In this document: positions 56,257 through 64,000 of the stretch, one piece after another
Numbering within the stretch: the stretch's first letter is position 1
Layout: each line of letters opens with the position of its first letter
NCBI GenBank assembly: GCA_016630905.1
Contig: WBMQ01000008.1
Span: forward strand, 558,001 to 622,000
Reading direction: 5' to 3'
Origin: Capillidium heterosporum
Lineage: Eukaryota; Entomophthoromycota; Entomophthoromycetes; Entomophthorales; Capillidiaceae
DNA: 64,000 bases
Notes under the pieces: model-generated
What the model saw: only the letters and a program-made list of their open reading frames with translations
Told to the model about the DNA's origin: nothing
The model's database searches: none
Made by a program: the position numbers and the translations under genes

Positions 56257-57483
56257 ATGTCGAGCGTTAAACCGATAAGCGACACTATGAAGGTGTTCTT
56301 CCAAGTGATACCAAAAATCAACATCGTCAGTATGGTACTATCAACCCTCCCCCTAGTCTTGATGGCAGTACTATGTACCTACTTTCTGTAATCCATCTCT
56401 AACTTTATAACTTAGTTTATCACAAAAAGGCCTCGGTCAATCGAATAACATTACGTTTGCAAGCCGGGATCGCCTTCTTCGACTTTACCAACCATCTGTG
56501 CTCGAGCGTCTTCCTGTACGCACCACCGGGGCCTCTGTGCCTCTTTCTAGCCTTCTACAGGTCATTCGGTAGGCAGGTCTACTGCTTTTTGAATATAGCT
56601 ATCGCCCTCAACTTGCAACTTGTCTTTTTGCAAAACAAACCCTTTAACGCTAGGTGGGAGTACTACTACTGGATAGTACCTCTCATTCTAAGCTTCGTGT
56701 TCTCGATCCCGCCACTAGGTAGATTTGGATTCGAAAAATGTGCTAAATTTTAATTAGCTTTGGGTCTGTATGGCAAAGATAAGGGCAACTACTGCTGGAT
56801 CAGAGCTGACTACGAGGGCACGAGCACCTTGAACTTTTTGTTGATCGTTGACATCATGATAGTAACCGTTATATACTGCTTGGCAATAAGCGTATTAGTG
56901 ATCATCAAATTGAATTACAACATAAAGGTGGTCCAGGACAATGCCAATCGACCGTACAGCGAAGCTGTGGGATCTAGGACAAAGCTGGAGTTATTTTTGA
57001 AGAAGCTTATCTTCCGAATGTATACTTTTTTTCTTAAGCGTTACCTAACTTTTATGCCTAGTTCCCTCTATCCTTTAGTATGTTTCATCTGTCTGCTTGG
57101 GACAGTAGTTCGAGCTTTGGCACTGTTGATGAATAGCGATTCGGATGGGCTTTTCCTTTGGTCGGCCTTGGGCAACGGTACAAATTTAAGCTTATAAATG
57201 GCTTCTAACTTCAAGTAGAGTTGGTTGGGACCTTCAACTTCGTGGCCTTTATGCTAGATCCTACCTTTCAGTTGGCTCTCGTTGAATTCTACCACGACAT
57301 GCGCGCCAAGCACTTCAACAAGGAACCTAAAGTTGACAATACTTACCAAGGTATTGTGCTGTTTTAAGCTATGTATTGACATTCTTTTTAGTCGAATTGA
57401 ATTCGGTTGCCGAAGGTCAACAGGTCACTGCCGAAGAGATCCAAGGTCCTAGCACCCTCATCCGTGAAACTAAGCAGTATTAA
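56257..57483 (+). CDS. Seven-TM G-protein-coupled receptor
   Basis: Five exons (56257-56374, 56416-56718, 56758-57177, 57219-57350, 57392-57483; introns 41, 39, 41 and 41 nt) give exactly 354 residues. The second intron (56719-56757) is a multiple of three but holds a TAA, so it must be spliced; the join gives IPPLALGLYGKDKGNYCW, a normal second extracellular loop with its Cys-Trp. TM1 SMVLSTLPLVLMAVLFY, TM2 LQAGIAFFDF, TM3 CLFLAFYRSFGRQVYCFLNI, TM4 WIVPLILSFVFSIPPL, TM5 LLIVDIMIVTVIYCLAIS, TM6 LYPLVCFICLLGTVVRALAL, TM7 LVGTFNFVAFMLDP. This layout fits the cAMP-receptor/Git3-like receptors common in basal fungi. The ligand is unknown. The cytoplasmic tail is short. Confidence 0.88.
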
Positions 57484-59894
57484 GCTTTTCGTTTCGATGT
57501 GACAAAGCACGTCAATCTGAAGTGAGAGAACTAAGTTTTTAATCAGACTTGCTTAGCCATTGACATACTCCATCACTCGGTAAAGGTGATTGTCTATCGC
57601 ATCCCTATTCGGATCTAGCCTTCGAATCCAGGTCGATATTTCTAACTAATAAACTTAATTTCACGACATTACTATACCTTTCATTTTCCGGCTAATTGCC
57701 CATGTTGCATTTTTTTAAAAGCCTTTCCATATACGTATTTGTCCGTTATAAATTTGGTCTGGCTTATAACAGCTCATTTACCCAGCTTGGACGTTTTGCG
57801 AAAAAATGCCTTTTCTTGAACTGATAGCTCGCCACTGAGATTTACTAAAATAAAGTATCTCCTTTACCTAGTTTATACTTCCTCTATTCCGAATTACATC
57901 TACAGATATATTAAGTGGAATATAATAAAATTGTAGGTGCGATTCAGAATAGAAGTACTTGAAATTTCCAATAGTAAACCAAGGAATTGGTATCGGTTGA
58001 CTTACATATAAATTTTTCAATCTATTTGGCGTGATCTAATAGGTGTATTTTTTGGGTTGGTGGTTAACGAATAGCTGAATTATTGAGCCAAGGAGTATTA
58101 AACTATTGATGGCACAAAAAAAATAATACATTTGCCTTATAATTTAGTTTAGTAGCAGTAGCGGCACATCTATTTATAAAATTTTGGAATGAGGCTTTGG
58201 ATGGGTATTATTTTATAACATTCTCGTATTAAAAGTTTGCAATGTACTTTAGCCTTTATTTTACAGAGCCCAAGTTCAATTGAAATAACTTGATTGGGGT
58301 GGGCCACCTACCACCATGTAAATCTATCTCCTTTGTTCAATTATATATATACTACTAAATCTTTTATATTATATTTTTGAGCAATTTAAAAAATTAGGTT
58401 GAGTTTTAGTTTTTGGTGTAGAATATATAAAATATTAGGATAAAAAATCTTTTCTAGATAATCTATGAGTTTGTATAATAGAAGTTAGATAGTATCTAGC
58501 ATCTACGAAAACATCAAAGTATTAAATGCATACATATATCCCAAAAAGTTTAAATAGACGCTTCAGTATACCTTGGATATACTTTTATACTCCAATTTTG
58601 TTATAAATTAGGTTCAAGTTTATTATGAAGTCACATGCTTTAATAACTAATTCAAATGATTTGTAAATATATATTAACTTGAATCCATATTTTTGATGCA
58701 TTCAGGAGTAGTACTAAAGTATATATAGCAAACATATATATTTAGATGTGGTAATAGGAATTATTGGAATTTATTAAACTTTTTCTTTATCACACTTTTG
58801 GAAATAACTCATCAACTTAACAACATAAAAATTAATTACAGCCTCGACTCTTAGTTGAAAGTAAAGGTATAAAGGTAGGATTAGTCCAATTCTAAAGTAC
58901 TGGACCAAATATAATTATAATTTAAAGAGAACTAGCTACCTTTGTAATGACTGCCAGTTGCATTCATTTATATCCCTTCCAATGATCAAGTACTATGGTC
59001 CCAGGTTTAGACATCGACAAAGCCTTCAAAAAGTTTAAATTGAATATCTAATCTACAGCTTCAACCTCATCTCCAAACAAAACTGCCAGCAACATTTCCA
59101 ACTTTATTTGAATTTTGTTTAAAAGAGGTAAAGTATACCATTACAGGCCGCTTTTGAATTATTCTAACTGTATCAACCAGTACTGCATAGATGTCATAGA
59201 AATACGATAAGAACTATAGCAACTCCAAAAAAAAGCTTACGATATCAATATGAAGATTTGGCAGGGAAATGCTGGCTGTGAAGATGATTATACCTAAGCC
59301 AGCGAAAGTGCTCCTATCAAGAGCTGCAACTACCTCTTATTCAAAAACTGTAAACATGAGAGCTATATAAGAGCTGAGAAGTACAGGAACAATAATCATT
59401 TACTTTTACCTTCACCACCTCCAGCTTGGCTATCCCAATTAAATGATCTCTAGCCCAGCAACCTCAAACGTTACCTCGGTTCCTATGATTTTAAATCTTG
59501 TCCATCCTTAAATTGACCCTAAGCCCCAAATTTCACTCCTACAAGCTTTAGGATCCCCCTCCACATCCACTTATAGAAAGCAGTTTGAAGATCAGGAGCT
59601 ACATGTTTTGTTTAGATCTGAATAGGCTCAAATAAAGTATAAACTCAAGATTTTGGTTCAGATATCTAAATAAACTTTTATTTTGTCTGTAAATGTGCTC
59701 TATAACCTAATTCTTTTATCAAAGATATGTATTTCAACTGCATCTGATTTAATAGAAGAGTACAAGTAGTCTACAACCGCAAATTTTTTGTATTGTTTTT
59801 GGATCTAAAAGCTCCAAAAAAGTAAACTTAGTTGGCGATTCAAAAATGAATATGGATTTTAAACTTTAGTGATAGATGTCTTTATAGTGGCAAT
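57484..59894. other. Intergenic region
   Basis: 2.4 kb, very AT-rich at 58080-58800. A GC-richer patch at about 59400-59600 may be an old gene relic (short open stretch on the minus strand), but no family is recognisable. No RNA gene supported. Confidence 0.4.
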
Positions 59895-60560
59895 ATTAAT
59901 TGTAGGCTGGTTGACTTTGCTGAGTGTTTTTCAATTAGCTTGGGCTTCTAGTGGATATGTCATATATAGTCGTATTTTAGGCTGGCTAATGTAGACAGGA
60001 TGGTTCCTTTGCAGTTAATAAATGTTTAAGCTCAATTTCTGCAAAACTATCAGCTAAGAATCCGAAATATTCAATCAACCCAACTCAAACCCAAATCCAC
60101 AATCCAAGAAATCCAAAAGAAAACCTCAAAAGTAACTCTTTCCTTCTATACAAGGGCTTTAATGTATATACTGTAGCTCAGGAGAAGGTCTTAACTTGGC
60201 AGTATATAAGCAGGCTCTTTTTAACGAAAGGAGAATCCATGTCCCAGTTGTAGTGATCACCACAACAGTTAGGCTCAATCAATCTATAGGACGGCAATCG
60301 GAGAATCCGAAATCAAGTCTGAGCAAAGACTATATCCATAACGAGAAATAAATCCCAAGTGAACTAGCAGCTGATTGGGATAATGAGTAATGGATGGATG
60401 GTGATTTAAAGCGTAGGAAAAGGATAGGCGGGGGATAAAATACATAACCTGAAGCATATTGTTGGATAGTAGCACGAATATGGACTATTTATAAAGAATT
60501 TTAAATAATCTAATGTCCAATATATGACTTAGTCAGAGAGCTAAGTTGATGGTTAGTAAA
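59895..60560 (+). repeat. Dispersed repeat, copy C
   Basis: Third copy, same orientation as copy A and with the full 3' end shared with copy B. The conserved small ORF is present (60284-60475, minus strand, with three extra codons at its start and an in-frame 9-bp-type deletion in the middle). The plus-strand ORF of copy A is ended here by a TAA, so only the minus-strand ORF is kept in all three. Together with copy B it brackets the receptor gene. Confidence 0.85.
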
Positions 60561-61168
60561 GAAGTAAGCAATAGTAATAAAATGTAGTAATAGGTAGCAG
60601 TGCTTAGCCATAGTAATTGATATAGTTTCTAAATTATTATATATAGTGATGATATAAGCTATATACTTGATAAACTATAGGTAAAGTAAAATAGGTAATA
60701 AGTTTATCAAATATTATCAGGCAAAATTATCAACATCATATTTACAAATACAATTTACTATATACATTAAATTTTAAAACTTGATGCTTTGTAATCTAAT
60801 AAAGTCAAGGAAAAATTCAAGTAGCTTGATTCTAACTATTACTGAATAGTAGCTTACAATTGAAGTAGCTAGCCATTTAATATAAAAAACAAACTAATAG
60901 CAATAAATATAGCTAGATGAAGTATACTAAAATTGAAGAGCATGGTAAAATGAAGTTTATATTTTAATAGGAGTCTTATTTTAGCCTTAAACTCAAAGTA
61001 CCTACCGATTTACCCTTTAATAAAAACATTTTAATCATCAGAATAGGAATTTCCATACCTTATAAGCCTGTGAAATGTAAGTATTTAGAAGGATCTACAT
61101 ATATAACTTTTTACAAACTAGATATATGTATATATTTATTTGTTTAACGTGGTCAATAATATAATATA
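60561..61168. other. Intergenic region
   Basis: AT-rich region between the repeat and the second F-box/LRR gene stop. Nothing supported. Confidence 0.45.
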
Positions 61169-62476
61169 TTAATCAAAAAATAACCCATCTATTGCATCGC
61201 CACCAGCTTTATGGATCTGAAAACTGACATAAGGGCCTACCTTAGCTTTAAGCCAAGTTATGAACTCTACTTCGGCATTGCAAAGGAAGACCGAGCCAAG
61301 TGCCTTCAAGTTGGTGCTACATCTCTCCAATTCTAAGTAAAGCTGAGACTCATTAGGCTTAGGGTGCTGGACCTCAAGATGTAAGTAAAGTAGGTCGGGT
61401 AGACAGGTCAGTATCCATTTCAAAAAATTAAGTTTGGGGTTAGCAAGGTGGGTAAAGGTTAAACTACGTAGTCGTGACTTGCACTTCAAGTTTTCAAACC
61501 AGCTATCCAGTACATCGCCGTTAAAAGTAAATTTGACAAGCTGCACCAGTAGCTTCTCGAACAGCTCCCATGAAAAGGGATCTACTTTGATCTTGCTTAG
61601 GCTGAGATCCGTCAAGCCGGAAAAGTACTCTTTGATGAAATAGTGGGATGGCATTGAGTAGAAGTACAGTTTTTTAAGTACAGGCCAACCGATCAACTTA
61701 CTGAAATCAACATTATCGTCCCATTGGGTGTAGTTTAGGTGATTGATCTCTATTCTATCTAGTTTGGGGAAGCATGATCGATTACTTAAGATCAGGTTGG
61801 TGAGCTGCCAGTTGACTTCGAGCTGCAGGACTTTCAAGTTTTTGAAGGTGGGTAGGGAGGATGAAGTGGTATGCTGGGTCTTAGTTACCAATTTGAAAAG
61901 CCTCAAATTTGGGAACGCAATTGCAATTGCAGCTAGCTGGCGTTCAGTCAACCTCCAGACATCTAGGGATAGTGTAGTGAGACTATGGTTCGAAACTTTT
62001 GTGAAAAGGCAAGGGGTCGACGATTTTAGAAACTTGATTTGCAGATCCTTGACCTTGGAAGCGCTCAGGTCCAAGACTGGATCATAAACTTTGCATTCGG
62101 TAGCATAAGTTAATTTGACACTTTCTAAATTTTTTGATACCAGCTTAAGTCTAGATAGAACTGAAGGGCCTAAGTCTTCAACTGTAAGGTGAATCTTCTT
62201 AAGATTGGGTAGATATAATCTTAGAAATTGGGTTCCGTCCTTAAATTCAAATTCTTTGAACAGGCTACGCTTCTTCATAACCAAGAACTCCATATCTTCA
62301 ACATTTTTTGGACCTCTATCTGTTCGATTGTAAGTGCACCATTGATTACTAGAGAATCCACGCTCCAGAGCCACAGCTTTGATGTGCTTGGATAGCAGTT
62401 GAAGTTCCACACATTTGTCAACACTTAAGTCTACGAATATTCGTTCAAGTAGTTCGTAGGGTAGTTGGTTCAACAT
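61169..62476 (-). CDS. F-box/LRR protein (paralogue 2)
   Basis: Single-exon gene of 435 residues from ATG 62476, opening straight into the F-box (LNQLPYELLERIFVDLSVDK, then CVELQLLSKHIKAVALERGF). Leucine-rich repeats follow (LPNLKKIHLTVEDL, NLESVKLTYA, LTTLSLDVWRL, FKNLKVLQLEVNW, FPKLDRIEINHL, LTDLSLSKIKVD, LRSLTFTHLAN, LPDLLYLHLEVQH). It aligns over its whole length with the protein at 4586-5881 and shares QLAAIAIAFPNLRLFKL, showing common descent, but identity is moderate, so the duplication is not recent. The likely role is a substrate receptor of an SCF-type ubiquitin ligase; the substrate is unknown. Confidence 0.8.
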   Translation of the reverse strand: MLNQLPYELLERIFVDLSVDKCVELQLLSKHIKAVALERGFSSNQWCTYNRTDRGPKNVEDMEFLVMKKRSLFKEFEFKDGTQFLRLYLPNLKKIHLTVEDLGPSVLSRLKLVSKNLESVKLTYATECKVYDPVLDLSASKVKDLQIKFLKSSTPCLFTKVSNHSLTTLSLDVWRLTERQLAAIAIAFPNLRLFKLVTKTQHTTSSSLPTFKNLKVLQLEVNWQLTNLILSNRSCFPKLDRIEINHLNYTQWDDNVDFSKLIGWPVLKKLYFYSMPSHYFIKEYFSGLTDLSLSKIKVDPFSWELFEKLLVQLVKFTFNGDVLDSWFENLKCKSRLRSLTFTHLANPKLNFLKWILTCLPDLLYLHLEVQHPKPNESQLYLELERCSTNLKALGSVFLCNAEVEFITWLKAKVGPYVSFQIHKAGGDAIDGLFFD

Positions 62477-62580
62477 TTTCAAGTGGAAAGTTAAAGGTTA
62501 CGAGTTGATGTTGAGCTGTGGGTGCTAAGTGTTTGCTTTTGGAGAAGCTATAGTTAAAATGATTTGAGTCTACAGTTCCA

Positions 62581-62587
62581 ATTTATA
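62581..62587 (-). promoter_or_regulatory. TATA box of F-box/LRR paralogue 2
   Basis: TATAAAT on the minus strand, 105-111 bp upstream of the ATG at 62476, a spacing similar to paralogue 1. Confidence 0.45.
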
Positions 62588-63024
62588 TGCAGTCGGAAAT
62601 TGGCAATGAAGCTATTTTCCCGTCTAAGGATGGGCACATCACCTGGTAGTATTTCTAACCAATAAAGTGAAGGGATTTTATATGGATAGAGAACATCTAC
62701 GTTTTGTCCCATTAGGATTCTTTCTACATTTGTTCAAATGTTGAGCATACAATGTTCAGTATTTTATTTGAAGTGGTCCACATACTCCGTATCATTTATA
62801 GCCACCAACATTTAAAATATACCTTCCTGCCAAATAGGCACTTGGGTTGTATAAACCAAAGTTAAAATCTAAACTTCCACTCTGTTAATACTTCCATAAA
62901 TATTAAATTGGCAATGTATTTGGGTAAAGCATCTAAATTAAAAATTGAACTTGGAAGGAGGCAGTAAAGACAAAACAAGACAAGTAAACTTGTTGTAAAG
63001 ATAGAGATGGCTTACTGGTAAAGT
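62588..63024. other. Spacer between F-box/LRR and GPI8 genes
   Basis: AT-rich. It holds the F-box gene upstream side and the GPI8 3' end. Nothing else seen. Confidence 0.5.
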
Positions 63025-64000
63025 TTAATCAAACGACTTGTAGTGCTGCAGTGCTTGCAGAAGCTGTTTACGGATTTCAGGTACATTCTGAACGTTCGTC
63101 ATAAACAGGAAAATTACCACCGAGAAACAAGCCAGGTATCTAACTATAAAGTAAAAGTCAAACTTGTAGGTATACTTGACCTTAATCTCCCTATCCGATA
63201 AACTGCTTTTCGCCTCATCGGAATCATTACCACTCATATCGTTCGATAAGTTGATGTTATTTATCCTGATACTCTGGAACTTGAAATTAAAGTCTTGGAT
63301 AGTAGCGGTTTCCTCAATCTGAGTAAAGTCCACCTCAGCCCTCTGCATAAAGAAGTCGGCAACCTTGACATCGGAAAGATTCTTGTTGAAATGCTCCCAG
63401 AGGTGCCCAGCATCAACTCTACTATCTTCCTTACCGAGTAATAGATAGTTTTCGTTGAAGAATAAGTCCTTTAAATTGGTGGGGCTGTTGGTAGAAATCC
63501 CATTCAAAAAGTTACCGGTGTGATGAGTGAACCTGTCGATTAGAGATAGACCTATATCAGCGTCGGTGAGGTGGGAGTAAGATTTCTGACCTAAACCGGA
63601 GGAGCCTATGGCTAGTACGTGCTCCTGGCCCTTTTCATCGACTTTCCCAAACATGGTGTTGGCTTCACAAGTATCTACCATAAATAACAAATTCTTGAAC
63701 CTATTCTCCAACTTCATGGTGGCGAAGGCATCAGCCAATCGCTGGGAGGTCAGCTCCTCCTTATCCTGAAACTTTAAGAAACCATCCCCACCGTGGCCCG
63801 TCAAATATACCAAAAGGTTGCTGTTACCATTGCTCTTCAACCTCTTACCTTCAAAGTTATTTACTCCATCTTTACTAACAGTTCGATCTAACAGAACTTT
63901 GATGAAATTATCAACTGTTACATCGTATCCTCTAAAATCGACTTCGACATTTTCATACATATTGTGATTGTGATAGTCTGCCCTGTAGTTCGTACCAGGG
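63025..64000 (-). CDS. GPI8: GPI transamidase catalytic subunit Gpi8/PIG-K, 5' partial
   Basis: Gpi8 is the cysteine protease (clan CD, C13-like) of the ER GPI transamidase that cleaves the C-terminal signal of target proteins and attaches the GPI anchor. About 325 residues are present; the frame stays open to the window edge (YRADYHNHNMYENVEVDFRG), so the N-terminus and signal peptide lie outside. The catalytic His is in LVYLTGHGGDGFLKFQD and the Cys in FMVDTCEANTMF. EDSRVDAGHLWEHF and, near the C-terminus, one TM (FYFIVRYLACFSVVIFLFM) match the single luminal-facing anchor of the family. It stops at 63025. No frame error or intron is seen in the visible part. Confidence 0.96.
   Translation of the reverse strand, partial: PGTNYRADYHNHNMYENVEVDFRGYDVTVDNFIKVLLDRTVSKDGVNNFEGKRLKSNGNSNLLVYLTGHGGDGFLKFQDKEELTSQRLADAFATMKLENRFKNLLFMVDTCEANTMFGKVDEKGQEHVLAIGSSGLGQKSYSHLTDADIGLSLIDRFTHHTGNFLNGISTNSPTNLKDLFFNENYLLLGKEDSRVDAGHLWEHFNKNLSDVKVADFFMQRAEVDFTQIEETATIQDFNFKFQSIRINNINLSNDMSGNDSDEAKSSLSDREIKVKYTYKFDFYFIVRYLACFSVVIFLFMTNVQNVPEIRKQLLQALQHYKSFD

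Noticed and set aside
56719..56757. In-frame stop in the GPCR as a sign of a pseudogene, or an 18-nt intron at 56740-56757
   Set aside because: A normal 39-nt GT-AG intron removes the stop and restores a typical extracellular loop.
57590..57640. Possible tRNA T-loop (TTCGAATCC near 57616)
   Set aside because: No matching acceptor, D or anticodon stems could be drawn around it.
1..64000. CRISPR array, bacterial operons, integrase or phage genes
   Set aside because: No regularly spaced short repeats or prokaryotic gene layout; introns and gene content are eukaryotic.

Overview
The window looks like nuclear DNA of an early-diverging filamentous fungus (zygomycete-like; an Entomophthoromycotina genome such as Conidiobolus would fit, but this cannot be proven from the sequence). 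The reasons are fungal-type genes (Rad18 with RING, UBZ and SAP; Pwp2; Sla2; a WSC sensor; a Mss4-type PIP kinase; Gpi8; a peroxisomal acyl-CoA oxidase), very short GT-AG introns (mostly 38-60 nt, usually with a CTAAC-like branch site), AT-rich spacers, TATA boxes about 50-110 bp before several starts, and no operons. About 22 genes can be supported, most of them housekeeping or cell-surface genes.

Layout. 1-5881: 3' part of a CLASP/Stu1 microtubule protein, an AANAT-like acetyltransferase and an F-box/LRR protein. 6070-8791: a decayed and a nearly intact LYC1-type acetyltransferase in tandem. 10071-17201: a D-threonine aldolase/D-serine dehydratase-like enzyme, BUD31, a CMD-family protein and a peroxisomal acyl-CoA oxidase. 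18771-28650: a doubtful small membrane ORF, a gene relic, an orphan membrane protein, a WSC-domain surface sensor, an unknown hydrophilic protein and a secreted CAP protein. 29409-32816: Sla2/HIP1R. 34174-36128: a 5'-truncated LINE with a clear target-site duplication, then the first of three copies of a dispersed ~650-700 bp repeat. 37514-53532: Pwp2, a two-RRM protein, a tubby-like unknown, a PIP kinase with a membrane anchor, Rad18 and an FMN-binding PNPOx-like protein. 53632-60560: the second and third repeat copies flanking a seven-TM receptor. 61169-64000: a second F-box/LRR paralogue and most of Gpi8.

The genes do not form one pathway. Loose themes are cell surface and signalling (WSC, GPCR, PIP kinase, Sla2, CAP protein, Gpi8) and RNA/ribosome work (BUD31, Pwp2, RRM protein).

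Two genome-level signals stand out. First, six otherwise well-conserved genes carry isolated one-base reading-frame breaks (eight inferred insertions, one deletion). Correcting them makes the spliced lengths of the five fully modelled genes with a net frame change work out, so base errors in the assembly are the simplest explanation. Second, recent transposition is visible in the LINE with its 15-bp duplication and in the three nearly identical repeat copies. I found no clearly new multi-gene system.
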